Shown: positions 1 through 9,369, counted from the stretch's first letter. The stretch: DNA of 64,000 bases from Pseudomonas sp. M30-35 (GCF_002163625.1 NZ_CP020892.1:3224001-3288000); one strand, 5' to 3'. Notes: a model not told the origin generated them from the sequence alone. Numbers and translations: made by a program.

Positions 1-58
1 GCGGCAGCAGATAACTGCCAACCCAACCACCAATCTGCGTATCGGTCAGCTCAAGCAT
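1..58 (-). CDS. fliR: Flagellar export apparatus protein FliR (5' end only)
   Basis: Only the first 19 codons are in the window; the gene runs off the left edge. The ATG (complement of 56-58) opens MLELTDTQIGGWVGSYLLP, the typical FliR N-terminus with its first hydrophobic stretch starting. FliR is an integral membrane subunit of the flagellar type III export gate with FliP and FliQ. It lies 2 nt behind the fliQ stop and is the last visible gene of the fliLMNOPQR run. Identity rests on this short peptide and on gene order. Confidence 0.85.
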   Translation of the reverse strand, partial: MLELTDTQIGGWVGSYLLP

Positions 59-60
59 GG

Positions 61-330
61 TCAGCCAATGAGCGAGGGAATGTTCATGATCAAGGTACGC
101 GAATAGTCCATCAACTCACGCACCAGCCAGGGGCCAGTGAAAATCAGCGTGAGGAAAATAACCATCAAGCGCGGTAAAAAGCTCAGGGTTTGTTCGTTGA
201 TCTGGGTGGCGGCCTGGAACATCGCAACCAGCAAACCGACGAGCAAACTCGGCACAACAATAGTTGCGACAATCATTGAGGTCAGCCACAACGCTTCACG
301 AAACAGGTCGACTGCCACCTCTGGAGTCAT
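61..330 (-). CDS. fliQ: Flagellar export apparatus protein FliQ
   Basis: 89 aa, the usual FliQ length. Two hydrophobic helices are visible (about residues 15-38 and 52-72), separated by a short polar segment containing QINEQTL, typical of this small export-gate subunit. FliQ packs around FliP and FliR in the inner-membrane export gate. The gene starts 2 nt after the fliP stop and ends 2 nt before fliR, so it is tightly coupled within the operon. Nothing unusual. Confidence 0.95.
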   Translation of the reverse strand: MTPEVAVDLFREALWLTSMIVATIVVPSLLVGLLVAMFQAATQINEQTLSFLPRLMVIFLTLIFTGPWLVRELMDYSRTLIMNIPSLIG

Positions 331-332
331 GG

Positions 333-1088
333 CTATATTCCTCCGAAACTGGCGGCAAGCGTGCCCATGATCAACGCCCAGCCATCAATCAACACAAACA
401 GCATGATCTTGAACGGCAGCGAGATAATCAGCGGCGAGAGCATCATCATACCCATCGCCATCAGGATGCTCGATACAACCAAGTCGATAATCAAGAACGG
501 GATAAAGATCATAAAACCGATCTGAAATGCAGTTTTCAATTCAGACGTTACAAACGCTGGCACGAGGATGGTCAACGGTGCTTCATCCGGGCTGGCAATG
601 TCAGTGCGCTTGGACAGGCGCATAAATAAATCAAGATCACTTTCGCGAGTTTGCGCGAGCATGAAATTCTTGATTGGCCCTTCGGCTTTGAGAATCGCCT
701 CCTGCGCCGGTAACTGTTCATTCAGATAGGGCTGCAGCGCGTCCTTGTTAATCTGCTCAAACACCGGCGCCATAATGAACATAGTCAAAAATAGCGCCAG
801 CCCGACCAGTATTTGGTTCGATGGCGTCTGCTGCAAGCCAAGCGCCTGACGCAAAATCGAAAAGACGATGATGATCCGGGTAAAGCTGGTCATCAACATC
901 AGGAACGCTGGGATAAAACTCAGCGCGGTCATGATCAGCAGAATCTGCAGACTGACCGAATACTCCTGCTGCCCCTCAGCATTGGTGCTTAGGGTGATCG
1001 CCGAAATAGACAACGGATCATCCGCGCCCAGCGCCATTGGCGCCACTAGCATGAACAACGAAAGCAACAACAGGCGCATCGCGTTCAT
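333..1088 (-). CDS. fliP: Flagellar export apparatus protein FliP
   Basis: 251 aa from the ATG at 1088, which overlaps the fliO TGA by one base (TGATG); AAGGA lies 9 nt upstream. The N-terminus is a cleavable signal peptide ([12 protein letters not shown]... ending near MALGA), known for FliP. Several membrane helices follow, with the family stretch [18 protein letters not shown]. FliP forms the core of the export gate pore. An in-frame TTG one codon upstream is a less likely start. Confidence 0.95.
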   Translation of the reverse strand: MNAMRLLLLSLFMLVAPMALGADDPLSISAITLSTNAEGQQEYSVSLQILLIMTALSFIPAFLMLMTSFTRIIIVFSILRQALGLQQTPSNQILVGLALFLTMFIMAPVFEQINKDALQPYLNEQLPAQEAILKAEGPIKNFMLAQTRESDLDLFMRLSKRTDIASPDEAPLTILVPAFVTSELKTAFQIGFMIFIPFLIIDLVVSSILMAMGMMMLSPLIISLPFKIMLFVLIDGWALIMGTLAASFGGI

Positions 1089-1516
1089 CAAGTCTTGTCC
1101 TTATGGTCTTTCCCCAACAGCTCCATCAGGCGCTGGGAAAACTCGGTCGGCGCAGGCTTGCTCTCGCTACTGTCCACCGGATCTTTAAGCACATGCAAAG
1201 GGGTAATCCGCCCCGGTGTCAGGCCCAACAGCACCTGCTCATTACCGACTTGCACCAACAGCAGACGGTCACGCGTGCTCAGCGCCTGACTGGAGATAAT
1301 CTTGATTGCCTGTCCACCGCGCGGGGTAATCTGCTGCACTCGGCGCATCAGCCAAGCCAGCAAAAAGATCAACCCGATAACCAGTAGCAAACCCAACAGC
1401 AGCTGGGTCAATTGCCCGGCGATGTCGCTGCCGGCCATCGGCGTGACCGCCTTGGCAGCAGGTTCAGCGGCCAGCGCAGTTAACGGCAAAGCGAGCAGCA
1501 GACCGAGGCTTTTCAT
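1088..1516 (-). CDS. fliO: Flagellar biosynthesis protein FliO
   Basis: 142 aa. A signal-like N-terminus ([16 protein letters not shown]) is followed by a single strong membrane helix at about residues 35-56 and then a basic cytoplasmic domain with the FliO-like stretch [17 protein letters not shown]. FliO assists assembly of the FliP ring. It sits 1 nt after the fliN stop and overlaps fliP by one base, so translation is probably coupled. FliO is poorly conserved; the call leans on topology plus position between fliN and fliP. Confidence 0.92.
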   Translation of the reverse strand: MKSLGLLLALPLTALAAEPAAKAVTPMAGSDIAGQLTQLLLGLLLVIGLIFLLAWLMRRVQQITPRGGQAIKIISSQALSTRDRLLLVQVGNEQVLLGLTPGRITPLHVLKDPVDSSESKPAPTEFSQRLMELLGKDHKDKT

Positions 1517-1517
1517 G

Positions 1518-1997
1518 TCAGCGCAGCTTCTTGATTCGTTCGCTCGGGCTGATCACGTCAGTGAGACGGATACCGAACTTCTCGTTAACCACGACCACTT
1601 CACCGTGGGCGATAAGTGTGCCATTAACCAGCACATCCAACGGCTCTCCAGCCAGACGATCAAGCTCAATAACTGACCCCTGATTGAGCTGCAACAGATT
1701 GCGGATAGTAATGTCGGTATTACCCACTTCCATCGAAATCGACACCGGGATATCCAGAATTACATCGAGATTCGGCCCCTCAAGACTGACCGGCAAGTTG
1801 TTTTTCGGCACCCCACCAAACTCTTCCATCTCGGCAAGTGAGGCTGCTGGCGTTGAACTGCCGCCCGCATCACCCACGCCCGCGAGCATCGCATCGATGT
1901 CATCCTGATCAGCATCGCCCGACTCGGACAGCGCTGCGGCCCACTCGTCGGCTAATGCCTGCTCTTCGGGTGAAGTCGCTTCATTTTCATCTGCCAT
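1518..1997 (-). CDS. fliN: Flagellar motor switch protein FliN
   Basis: 159 aa. The first ~75 residues are acidic and low-complexity (DADQDDIDAMLAGVGDAGG); the C-terminal ~80 residues form the SpoA/FliN domain, with IPVSISMEVG and the end VVVNEKFGIRLTDVISPSERI. FliN builds the lower C-ring and binds FliH during export and CheY-P during switching. The long acidic N-terminus is common in Pseudomonas. A GAGGAAAG ribosome site precedes the ATG. A 117-bp gap separates it from fliM, unusual in this otherwise tight operon. Confidence 0.95.
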   Translation of the reverse strand: MADENEATSPEEQALADEWAAALSESGDADQDDIDAMLAGVGDAGGSSTPAASLAEMEEFGGVPKNNLPVSLEGPNLDVILDIPVSISMEVGNTDITIRNLLQLNQGSVIELDRLAGEPLDVLVNGTLIAHGEVVVVNEKFGIRLTDVISPSERIKKLR

Positions 1998-2088
1998 GAT
2001 CTTTCCTCGGATGGCGTAAATAGCTGGAGATTTCCTGCAAGGCTTTGCGCTGGCGCTTATGGCGCTCGGCTGCCCTGCGGAGAATCAC
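1987..2088 (-). other. Possible small ORF between fliM and fliN (33 codons, speculative)
   Basis: A GTG at 2088 opens 33 codons ending at a TGA that overlaps the fliN start region. The product would be basic (RRAAERHKRQRKALQEISSY is its middle). No clear Shine-Dalgarno precedes the GTG. It may be a leader that couples translation into fliN, or just non-coding spacer. I recognise no family. Confidence 0.2.
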
Positions 2089-2114
2089 CTGATTACTCAG
2101 TGTTGCAGCCGACG

Positions 2115-3086
2115 CTAGCGGCCACGGTTAATCGGGTCGAGCACTTGCAGCGCTAAATTACCTTTATGCGCCCCCAGCTTGACCTTGAATGAAGGCACAC
2201 CGCTTGCGCGCATAATCACTTCGTCTGGCAATTCAACCGGAATCACATCACCGGGTTGCATATGCAGAATGTCGCGTAACTTTAGTTGGCGACGGGCAAC
2301 TGTCGCCGATAACGGCACACGGACATCAAGCACGTCTTCACGCAGCGCATTGATCCAGCGCTCGTCATGATCCCCAACATCGGACTGGAAGCCCGCATCG
2401 AGCATTTCACGAATCGGCTCGATCATCGAATAAGGCATGGTCACATGCAGATCACCACCGCCGCCGTCCAACTCGATGTGGAAGGTCGACACCACAACCA
2501 CTTCACTTGGACTGACGATGTTGGCCAACGCGGGGTTAACCTCGGAATTAACGTAATCGAAGTTAATATCCATCACCGCATGCCAAGCTTCTTTGAGGTC
2601 GACAAACGCTTGGTCCAACACCATGCGCACCACGCGCAATTCCGTTGGAGTGAACTCACGGCCTTCGATCTTGGCGTGACGACCATCCCCGCCGAAGAAG
2701 TTGTCGACCAGCTTGAACACCAGTTTGGCGTCAAGGATAAACAGGCTGGTGCCACGTAAAGGCTTCATCTTCACCAGGTTGAGGCTGGTCGGCACGTACA
2801 ACGAGTGCACGTACTCACCAAACTTCATCACCTGGACGCCGCCCACTGAAACATCCGCAGAGCGGCGCAACAGGTTGAACATACTGATGCGGGTATAGCG
2901 GGCAAAGCGCTCGTTGATCATTTCCAACGTCGGCATGCGCCCACGGACGATGCGGTCCTGGCTGGTCAGGTCATATTGTTTGACGCTACCTGGAACCCCA
3001 GCGTCTTCAGTTTCAACCATTCCGTCATCGACACCATGCAGCAAGGCATCAATTTCGTCCTGGGAAAGCAGGTCTTGCACGGCCAT
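2115..3086 (-). CDS. fliM: Flagellar motor switch protein FliM
   Basis: 323 aa, full length. The N-terminus MAVQDLLSQDEIDALL is the conserved FliM CheY-binding segment. The CheC-like middle domain follows (about 50-230), then a C-terminal SpoA domain (about 245-320) ending LQVLDPINRGR. FliM links FliG to FliN in the C-ring and receives CheY-P. It lies 13 nt behind the fliL stop. Confidence 0.96.
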   Translation of the reverse strand: MAVQDLLSQDEIDALLHGVDDGMVETEDAGVPGSVKQYDLTSQDRIVRGRMPTLEMINERFARYTRISMFNLLRRSADVSVGGVQVMKFGEYVHSLYVPTSLNLVKMKPLRGTSLFILDAKLVFKLVDNFFGGDGRHAKIEGREFTPTELRVVRMVLDQAFVDLKEAWHAVMDINFDYVNSEVNPALANIVSPSEVVVVSTFHIELDGGGGDLHVTMPYSMIEPIREMLDAGFQSDVGDHDERWINALREDVLDVRVPLSATVARRQLKLRDILHMQPGDVIPVELPDEVIMRASGVPSFKVKLGAHKGNLALQVLDPINRGR

Positions 3087-3099
3087 CTATGGCTCCCGA

Positions 3100-3618
3100 C
3101 TACTGCAACACGAGGTTAGTAAATAACACTTGTTCGACTACGGTCTTGCCGACTTCCTTTTGCGCCAACTCCTGCACGCTGGCAGTCGCTTGTTGGCGCA
3201 GCATTTCTTTGCCGACCGGAGTCACTAAACTAGTGAAGTCTTGGCCAGAGAACAACATAACCAAACGGTTACGCAGCACCGGCATATGTACTTTAAGGGC
3301 ATCCAACGCGGCTTGATCACGAGTCATCAACGCAACGCTGACCTGCATGTAGCGAGCGCGCCCGCCTTGGGTAAAGTTGACGACAAAAGCTGGCGTCAGC
3401 TCTTCGTAAATGGCCGCCTGCTTGACCGGGGCAGCGTCCTCTTGCGTAGTTTCAGCAGCTTGCGGCTTGTCATCTTGCTTACTGAGGAACAACCAAGTTC
3501 CTGCAATCGTCAAACTTATCACCAGCAACAGGACGACAATGGCCAGAATAATGACCTTGATCTTACCGCCCGACTTGCCCTCGGCTGCGGGGTCTTCCGG
3601 TTTATCTTTCTTCGCCAT
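3100..3618 (-). CDS. fliL: Flagellar basal body-associated protein FliL
   Basis: 172 aa. A lysine-rich cytoplasmic N-terminus precedes one membrane helix (about residues 23-46, IKVIILAIVVLLLVISLTIA), then a linker and the periplasmic FliL domain with EELTPAFVVNF and RYMQVSVALMTRD. FliL associates with the stators around the basal body. It is the first gene of the fliLMNOPQR operon and has a good sigma54 element 50 nt upstream. Confidence 0.95.
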   Translation of the reverse strand: MAKKDKPEDPAAEGKSGGKIKVIILAIVVLLLVISLTIAGTWLFLSKQDDKPQAAETTQEDAAPVKQAAIYEELTPAFVVNFTQGGRARYMQVSVALMTRDQAALDALKVHMPVLRNRLVMLFSGQDFTSLVTPVGKEMLRQQATASVQELAQKEVGKTVVEQVLFTNLVLQ

Positions 3619-3667
3619 GCCAATAATCCGTCACAAATTCAGGTTAGCTGCTATTAAAGCCTGTTCG

Positions 3668-3684
3668 AGCAAGTGTTATGCCAG
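3668..3684 (-). promoter_or_regulatory. Sigma54 (-24/-12) promoter for fliLMNOPQR
   Basis: The minus strand reads CTGGCATAACACTTGCT, matching TGGCAC-N5-TTGCW with GG and GC correctly spaced. It ends about 50 nt before the fliL ATG. In Pseudomonas this class of flagellar genes depends on RpoN with FleQ; the regulator is inferred. Confidence 0.75.
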
Positions 3685-3696
3685 ATTAGCTTTATT

Positions 3697-3740
3697 GCTT
3701 TTGATAACTGCATAAACAGCTTTTGATAACTGCATAAACA
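3697..3740. repeat. Perfect 22-bp tandem duplication
   Basis: Two identical, directly adjacent 22-bp units (3697-3718 and 3719-3740), each containing TTTTGATAACTGCATAAACA. They lie between the fliK terminator hairpin and the fliL sigma54 promoter. Probably a replication-slippage duplication; no function is apparent. Confidence 0.9.
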
Positions 3741-3742
3741 AG

Positions 3743-3772
3743 TTCGCCCGACGCTTTTCAACGTCGGGCGAA
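3743..3772 (-). terminator. Terminator hairpin downstream of fliK
   Basis: An 11-bp perfect stem (TTCGCCCGACG / CGTCGGGCGAA) with an 8-nt loop lies about 60 nt past the fliK stop and before the fliL promoter. The following U-tract is poor, so termination may be partial. Confidence 0.6.
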
Positions 3773-3834
3773 GTAATCCCAGTTTAACCGGGTATCCCAG
3801 CTTTTAGGGAACGGCTACATGCATTCAGGGCAGC

Positions 3835-5115
3835 TTATGCGTAGTAGTCGACCATGCTGCGAGGAATGTCATACGTCATTGCCCGCTGCTCGACATTGGC
3901 AATCGACAATTCCTCGTCATGGCCGCCACCAAGTGATGATCCGGAAGCGTCACGATTGCTGTCACTGCCCGCCTGCTGTTGATTCTGTCCCTGACCTTGC
4001 CAACCTCGCCCCTGGTTTGGGTCTGACACGGTAACGTCCTGCAGGTTGATGCCTTGCTGAGTAAACATCTCACGCAAACGATGCATCTGGCCTTCAAGGC
4101 TGTCACGTACTGCCGCGTTGGCACTGGCAAAGGAAACCTGAGTTTGATCATTGTTCATGTGTATACGCACTTCCAAACGCCCCAACTCCACAGGATCAAG
4201 CTGAATCTCCGCAGACTTGAGGTTTTGGCTCGACAGATACATGACCCGATCCACTACTGCTTCGGTCCAGCCACCTTGCTGCATGGCGATAGGCGTACCC
4301 ACAACAGGGGTTTTCGGCGTCAGTGCCGTTTGCTGGGTAATCGCCTGACTCAGCGCATTGAGCTTACTGACAAAGTTCTCCGGCGGGGTATCAGCGGAGC
4401 TTTCCTTGAGGCTGTCGAGCGCCTCGGCGGTTAGATCAGTCAGGTTGAATTCGCCAGCTAAGGTTTTCTCTGTTGATTGCAGCTTGGAGCCCATTGCACT
4501 AGCAAACGTCTGGCCGGGGTTAAGCGCTGCTTGTGCTGCAACTGCACCCGGCGATTTCTGCTCGGCATTTGCCGCCGCCTGCGCTTTGCCGATATCAAGC
4601 GCCATCTTCACCGCTGGCAGCTGGTTCATGGCATCCAGATCCGCATCAAAACTGGCATCGGTCATGCTCGCCGGCCCCGAACTCTTGAAGTTCGCCGTGA
4701 CTGCAGTCATCCCTTCAAGCTGATCGGCATTCAACTGCAAAGCAAACAGCTCGTCACCCTCTTCAGTTGATGGCTGCGTGTCGGTCTGTGCGTCCAGCCC
4801 CTCACCTTCGCCCTGCGTCATCGCCGGATCAGTCGGCAAGGAATTGCCGCTATCGGCAACCGCTGGCGTTTGAGTGTCGCCATTGGCCTGTGGCTCAGCA
4901 TCGTCCGCCGCCTTGGCTTTTTGCTCATTAGCCGCTTTTGCCGAGCTGTGCGCACGCTCAGCAGACTTGGCCTGGCGCTCATTGGCGTAGACCTCAGCAA
5001 AGCTCGAAGCCTCGCGTCCACGGGGCTCAGCCGGTTTTGCTTGAGGCTTGGCCGCCGCAACCCTGGGCTTTAAATCAACTGCTGGTTTGAGCAGTAAGTC
5101 AGCTGCACCGGACAT
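3835..5115 (-). CDS. fliK: Flagellar hook-length control protein FliK
   Basis: 426 aa from the ATG at 5115, chosen over an upstream in-frame ATG because GGAGAG lies just before it and a sigma54 element sits directly upstream. The N-terminal two thirds are Ala/Lys/Gln-rich and low in complexity, as expected for the molecular ruler. The C-terminal domain (about 285-375) has the conserved LDPVELGRLEVRI motif and VSFASANAAVRDSLE. FliK is exported, measures hook length and switches FlhB specificity. Confidence 0.93.
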   Translation of the reverse strand: MSGAADLLLKPAVDLKPRVAAAKPQAKPAEPRGREASSFAEVYANERQAKSAERAHSSAKAANEQKAKAADDAEPQANGDTQTPAVADSGNSLPTDPAMTQGEGEGLDAQTDTQPSTEEGDELFALQLNADQLEGMTAVTANFKSSGPASMTDASFDADLDAMNQLPAVKMALDIGKAQAAANAEQKSPGAVAAQAALNPGQTFASAMGSKLQSTEKTLAGEFNLTDLTAEALDSLKESSADTPPENFVSKLNALSQAITQQTALTPKTPVVGTPIAMQQGGWTEAVVDRVMYLSSQNLKSAEIQLDPVELGRLEVRIHMNNDQTQVSFASANAAVRDSLEGQMHRLREMFTQQGINLQDVTVSDPNQGRGWQGQGQNQQQAGSDSNRDASGSSLGGGHDEELSIANVEQRAMTYDIPRSMVDYYA

Positions 5116-5150
5116 CGGCACTCTCCATACGGATTGGTTCGTACTGGGAG

Positions 5151-5170
5151 ATAGCAAGAGCCAGGCCAAG
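5151..5170 (-). promoter_or_regulatory. Sigma54 (-24/-12) promoter for fliK
   Basis: The minus strand reads CTTGGCCTGGCTCTTGCTAT, with TGGC at -24 and TTGC at -12 at correct spacing; the A/C after TGGC are replaced. It lies 35-40 nt before the preferred fliK start. Confidence 0.65.
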
Positions 5171-5279
5171 TTGACCCGCGACGTTTGAAAAGAGCTTTTA
5201 ATTACGCGAAGCAGACAAGGAAACAGCCGCTAGCAGGGCTATCCAGCGTATCCGCTGCAACAAAAACGCAGGGTTTGGC

Positions 5280-5630
5280 TCAGGTGGAAGACGCTTGAAT
5301 TTCGAGTAGAAAAATGGATTTGACTGCGGCCAGCTCAGTTTTAATCTGGGTAAAAACCGCATCAATCATTGGCTGACTTTGCTGATCAACTGCGAGTTCA
5401 AGCTCAAGGCACAAGCGCGCAAGTTCAAGCGCGCCAATGTTGCCACAGCTGCCTTTGAAACTATGAATAGCCAGACTCAAAGCGGCCATATCATGTTCTG
5501 CAATAGCCTGCTCAGCCAGTGCTATGCGCTGATCAGAGTCGACCAGATAGGCATCAAGCAAAACCGGGTACTGGTCACCCATGAAGTCCTTTAATCCAGC
5601 AATCACTGCCTTATCTACATGCGCATCCAC
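5280..5630 (-). CDS. Histidine phosphotransfer (Hpt) domain protein
   Basis: 116 aa from a GTG at 5630 with AGGGAG 8 nt upstream; an upstream in-frame ATG lacks such a site. The product is one Hpt helix bundle with the phospho-accepting His in LAIHSFKGSCGNIGA. It would relay phosphate between a hybrid kinase and a response regulator; partners are not in the window. It lies between fliJ and fliK. From memory, several Pseudomonas loci also have a STAS protein and a phosphatase-type response regulator here; both are absent. Confidence 0.85.
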   Translation of the reverse strand: MDAHVDKAVIAGLKDFMGDQYPVLLDAYLVDSDQRIALAEQAIAEHDMAALSLAIHSFKGSCGNIGALELARLCLELELAVDQQSQPMIDAVFTQIKTELAAVKSIFLLEIQASST

Positions 5631-5736
5631 GCGTGACACTCCCTGACCCGCCAACAACAGAAAAAACCTGCGCACACACTAACGTCGCCCATGCAGAAGA
5701 CCAAATGCTTTTAATCGATTTCATCCAGACGGTCGC

Positions 5737-6186
5737 TTAAAACCGCTCGCGCCCCGCCAACCGTTGCGACAACTCATCGAGCATTTTTTGCTCACGCTTA
5801 TCCTCAAGTTGACGCGCTTCATCCTGGTAGCGCTGGATCAACTTACGCAGACCTTCGAGGCGGGCATAACGTTGCTGCCAGGCTTGACGAAATTTATCGA
5901 CGTTGCTGCGATGCCAATCAAGGCTTTGCTGCTGCTGAGCAATGGCGGTTTCCAGCTGTGATAGAAAACGCTGGTAGTTAAGCAACCATTGCCCGGAAAC
6001 ACCTCGCTGCCCCTCTGTCATCCATTGCTGCTGATAATCGGCGCGATAGCGTTCAAGCTCACCCAGTTTGACCTCTGCCTGCCCCTGTTGTGCTTGCGCA
6101 CGCCCCAGTTGCACGGCAGCTTCGCGCTCAGCGCGCTCAGCCATATCGACCACTGGCGCCAACTGCTGTGAACGGCGCTTACTCAT
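5737..6186 (-). CDS. fliJ: Flagellar export chaperone FliJ
   Basis: 149 aa, almost entirely predicted coiled coil rich in Gln, Glu, Arg and Lys ([20 protein letters not shown]), the hallmark of FliJ. FliJ forms the central stalk in the FliI hexamer and contacts FlhA. The start overlaps the fliI stop by 4 nt (ATGA-type), so translation is coupled. Length matches the family. Sequence identity in this family is low, but composition and position make the call secure. Confidence 0.93.
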   Translation of the reverse strand: MSKRRSQQLAPVVDMAERAEREAAVQLGRAQAQQGQAEVKLGELERYRADYQQQWMTEGQRGVSGQWLLNYQRFLSQLETAIAQQQQSLDWHRSNVDKFRQAWQQRYARLEGLRKLIQRYQDEARQLEDKREQKMLDELSQRLAGRERF

Positions 6187-7550
6187 GCCTGAGCATTGTT
6201 AACGGTTGGGTTGAACGTAGTTGCCAGCTGCGAGGTGCTGGTTTGCAAGCTCACACTCTCGTCGAGCGCCTGGCGCAAGAAAGCCACCATTTGTGGACGC
6301 TTGGCAATGGCCAAGTCAGTGTCTGCATCGCCACCTGGCACATAAGCGCCAACACTGATCAAGTCACGGCTTTGCTGATAGCGTGACCACAGCTGTTTAA
6401 ACCGCTGTGCTTGCTGCTGGTGTTCACGGGTCACCACTTGCGGCATTACCCGGCTGACTGAGGCTTCAATATCAATCGCTGGATAGTGACCCTCTTCCGC
6501 CAGGCGCCGACTCAATACAATGTGCCCGTCGAGCACACCGCGTGCGGCATCGGCAATCGGATCCTGTTGATCATCACCTTCGCTCAGCACGGTATAAAAA
6601 GCGGTTATGGAGCCACCGCCCTCTTCGGCGTTGCCCGCGCGTTCGACCAACTTTGGCAGCTTGGCGAATACTGACGGCGGATAACCTTTGGTGGCTGGCG
6701 GCTCACCGATGGCTAAAGCAATTTCACGCTGAGCCTGGGCAAACCGGGTCAGGGAATCCATGAGCAGCAGGACATTCTTACCCTTGTCGCGAAAGTATTC
6801 GGCGATTCGTGTGCAATAGGTGGCCGCGCGTAAGCGCATCAGCGGCGCATCGTCAGCGGGCGAAGCCACCACCACTGAGCGTTTAATGCCCTCTTCACCG
6901 AGAATCTCCTCGATGAACTCCTTTACCTCACGGCCCCGCTCACCGATCAGGCCGACCACAATAATCTCTGCCTCGGTAAAGCGCGTCATCATGCCCAGCA
7001 GCACACTTTTACCCACGCCCGTACCGGCAAACAGCCCCAAGCGCTGGCCACGCCCCACTGTCAGCAGCCCGTTGATTGAGCGAATGCCCACATCCAGCGG
7101 TTGATCAATCGGATGGCGTTTCATCGGGTTGATTTGCGGGCCATCCATCGGCACCCAATCTTCGGCTTTCATCCGACCCTTGCCATCCAGAGCCGCACCG
7201 GTGCCGTCAAGTACGCGGCCAAGCATCGACATCCCCATCGGCAGACGCCCGGTATCCGGTAACGGCACAACCCGCGCCCCCGGAGCAATTCCAGCCAAAC
7301 TGCCGACCGGCATCAGAAAGATTTTGCCATTAGCGAAGCCCATCACCTCGGCTTCGACTTGCAGCGGGTGATAACTGCCTTCGTTGATCACCATGCAACG
7401 GCTGCCCAACGAGGCGCGCAGACCTTCAGCTTCAAGGGTCAAGCCAACCACGCGAAGCAAGCGGCCCTCGACTACCGGCACAGCAGGTAACTGGATCGCC
7501 TCACTGTAGCCACTGAGACGCTTACCAAAGCTTACGCGCTCAAGTCTCAC
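6183..7550 (-). CDS. fliI: Flagellum-specific ATPase FliI
   Basis: 455 aa. Walker A GTGVGKS at about 176-182, Walker [11 protein letters not shown] at about 260-269, and conserved [15 protein letters not shown] between them. FliI is the F1-beta-like hexameric ATPase of the export apparatus. The start is a GTG overlapping the end of fliH by 11 nt; it gives the usual N-terminus [12 protein letters not shown], so I keep it. It works with FliH and FliJ, which flank it. Confidence 0.96.
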   Translation of the reverse strand: MRLERVSFGKRLSGYSEAIQLPAVPVVEGRLLRVVGLTLEAEGLRASLGSRCMVINEGSYHPLQVEAEVMGFANGKIFLMPVGSLAGIAPGARVVPLPDTGRLPMGMSMLGRVLDGTGAALDGKGRMKAEDWVPMDGPQINPMKRHPIDQPLDVGIRSINGLLTVGRGQRLGLFAGTGVGKSVLLGMMTRFTEAEIIVVGLIGERGREVKEFIEEILGEEGIKRSVVVASPADDAPLMRLRAATYCTRIAEYFRDKGKNVLLLMDSLTRFAQAQREIALAIGEPPATKGYPPSVFAKLPKLVERAGNAEEGGGSITAFYTVLSEGDDQQDPIADAARGVLDGHIVLSRRLAEEGHYPAIDIEASVSRVMPQVVTREHQQQAQRFKQLWSRYQQSRDLISVGAYVPGGDADTDLAIAKRPQMVAFLRQALDESVSLQTSTSQLATTFNPTVNNAQA

Positions 7551-8346
7551 TGGCAGGTGTTTCCGGCGTTACCAGCGGGATATTCATATCGGCCTCAAGC
7601 GGATGTACTGCCTGCTCGCGCTGCTGCTCAAATAGTTGCTTGAACGCTTGGGAAATGCGTGTTTCAACAGTCGCATCAATCCGGCAGTTGGCACACTCAA
7701 CCCGACAGCCGCCGGGCAGCAGTGCCTCATCCTCAAGAATCCGCCAGCTTTCTTCGTGGCGGTCACGCAGGGCTTTGATGATGTCGTAATCTTGCGGGTT
7801 AAGATGAATCCGCACGTTGTCATCACCAATCGGCAGCAGCTTTAACGCCTCGCGCAGCACCTGGCGAATCTGGCTGGAGTCACGATCGAGCTCACGCTGA
7901 ATCACCTCACGGGTGATACGACTGACCAAGTCAATCATGGCCGCTTCAATCTGCTGATCCTGCTCGGCAATGGGTTCAAACAGCTGGCTCATTACCCGTT
8001 CAAGCCCTTCCAGCTTGCTGGCCAACGCGGCGTCGGCCTCATGCTTGGCCTTGAGTTGACCGGCGTGGTAACCGTCGCGCTCGCCGGTCAATAAGCCTTC
8101 GTTGTAGGCTTCCTGACGAATCGCTTCCAATTCATCCAGCGTCAGCGGTTTGACTTCGTCCAGAGCAACATCTTCGCTGTCGGCGGGTACGCTTGCCGAT
8201 GCTGCATGCGCATCAGCCTGCTGTTCAGATTCAGTAGAGTTGTGCTCAGCGGTTTCGACGTGCTGATCGAAACTCGGCAACGACCAAACATCGAGCGCAT
8301 TGATATCGCCGGCGCGAATAAGCTCGCTCTGTACTTCTTTAGCCAT
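7540..8346 (-). CDS. fliH: Flagellar assembly protein FliH
   Basis: 268 aa. An N-terminal variable region (to about 95) leads into a helical segment and the conserved C-terminal FliH/YscL-type domain (about 130-250) with [17 protein letters not shown] and [13 protein letters not shown]. FliH dimers bind FliI and anchor it to FliN in the C-ring. It is 6 nt downstream of fliG and overlaps fliI by 11 nt. Confidence 0.94.
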   Translation of the reverse strand: MAKEVQSELIRAGDINALDVWSLPSFDQHVETAEHNSTESEQQADAHAASASVPADSEDVALDEVKPLTLDELEAIRQEAYNEGLLTGERDGYHAGQLKAKHEADAALASKLEGLERVMSQLFEPIAEQDQQIEAAMIDLVSRITREVIQRELDRDSSQIRQVLREALKLLPIGDDNVRIHLNPQDYDIIKALRDRHEESWRILEDEALLPGGCRVECANCRIDATVETRISQAFKQLFEQQREQAVHPLEADMNIPLVTPETPASET

Positions 8347-8352
8347 GTTGGC

Positions 8353-9369
8353 TTAAACCATTTCTTCGCCGCCCTTGCCACCAAGGACGATTTCCCCGGC
8401 TTCGGCCATGCGGCGGGCGATGGTGAGAATTTCTTTCTGCGCAGTCTCAACATCACTGACGCGCACAGGCCCTTTGGCTTCAAGATCGTCACGCAGCAGT
8501 TCAGCCGCTCGCTTGGACATGTTCTTGAAGACTTTCTCCTTGATCGCCTCGTCAGCACCTTTCAGCGCCAGCACCAGCACATCAGAAGACACCTCACGCA
8601 GCAACGCTTGAATGCCGCGATCATCTACATCTGCGAGGTTATCAAAGACGAACATCAGGTCTTCGATCTGCGTCGACAAGTCTTCATCGACCTCACGAAT
8701 CGAATCCATCAACTGCCCTTCAACCGAGCTGTCGAGGTAGTTCATGATATCCGCAGCACGCTTGATCCCGCCAAGGCTGGCGCGACTGGTGTTGGAGTTA
8801 CCCGAGAACTGTTTCTCCAGAATCAGGTTCAATTCTTTAAGTGCCGCTGGCTGCACGGTGTTCAGCGAAGACACGCGCAGCACGATATCCAGACGCACTT
8901 TGTGGTCGAAGTGGCTAAGCACCTCACCGGCTTGGTCCGGGTCGAGATACGCCACGACAATTGCCTGGATTTGCGGGTGCTCGTAACGAATCACGTCAGC
9001 CACTGCACGCGGCTCCATCCACTTCAAGCTGTCGAGGCCGCTGGTGCTACCGCCGAGTAAAATCCGGTCAATCAAGTTGCCGGCTTTATCTTCGCCAAGC
9101 GCTTGGGTGAGCATTTTGCGAATGTAGCCATCGGCGCCAACGCCCAAGCTGGTCTGATCACCGACAATGTCGACAAACTCGCCCATCACCAATTCAACCT
9201 GGTCACGGTTGATATTGCGCATGCCAGCCATGGCCACGCCGACTTTCTGTACTTCTTTCGGGCCGAGATGACGCAACACCTGCGCAGCGTCGGTCTCTCC
9301 CAACGACAGCAGCAGAATTGCGGCCTTCTCGACCTTATCTAATTTGGCGTTCGCGCGACCTTCACTCAT
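8353..9369 (-). CDS. fliG: Flagellar motor switch protein FliG
   Basis: 338 aa, full length. The three armadillo-like domains are recognisable: N (KAAILLLSLGE near residue 15), middle (EHPQIQAIVVAYLDP near 125, with the EHPQ motif) and C (about 235-335), containing the charged torque helix near LREVSSDVLVLALKGADE. FliG connects the MS ring to FliM and interacts with MotA-type stators. The start overlaps the end of fliF by 8 nt. Confidence 0.96.
   Translation of the reverse strand: MSEGRANAKLDKVEKAAILLLSLGETDAAQVLRHLGPKEVQKVGVAMAGMRNINRDQVELVMGEFVDIVGDQTSLGVGADGYIRKMLTQALGEDKAGNLIDRILLGGSTSGLDSLKWMEPRAVADVIRYEHPQIQAIVVAYLDPDQAGEVLSHFDHKVRLDIVLRVSSLNTVQPAALKELNLILEKQFSGNSNTSRASLGGIKRAADIMNYLDSSVEGQLMDSIREVDEDLSTQIEDLMFVFDNLADVDDRGIQALLREVSSDVLVLALKGADEAIKEKVFKNMSKRAAELLRDDLEAKGPVRVSDVETAQKEILTIARRMAEAGEIVLGGKGGEEMV

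Noticed and set aside
8206..9060. 284-aa plus-strand ORF opposite fliG/fliH
   Set aside because: No recognisable domain, fully antisense to two well-supported flagellar genes.
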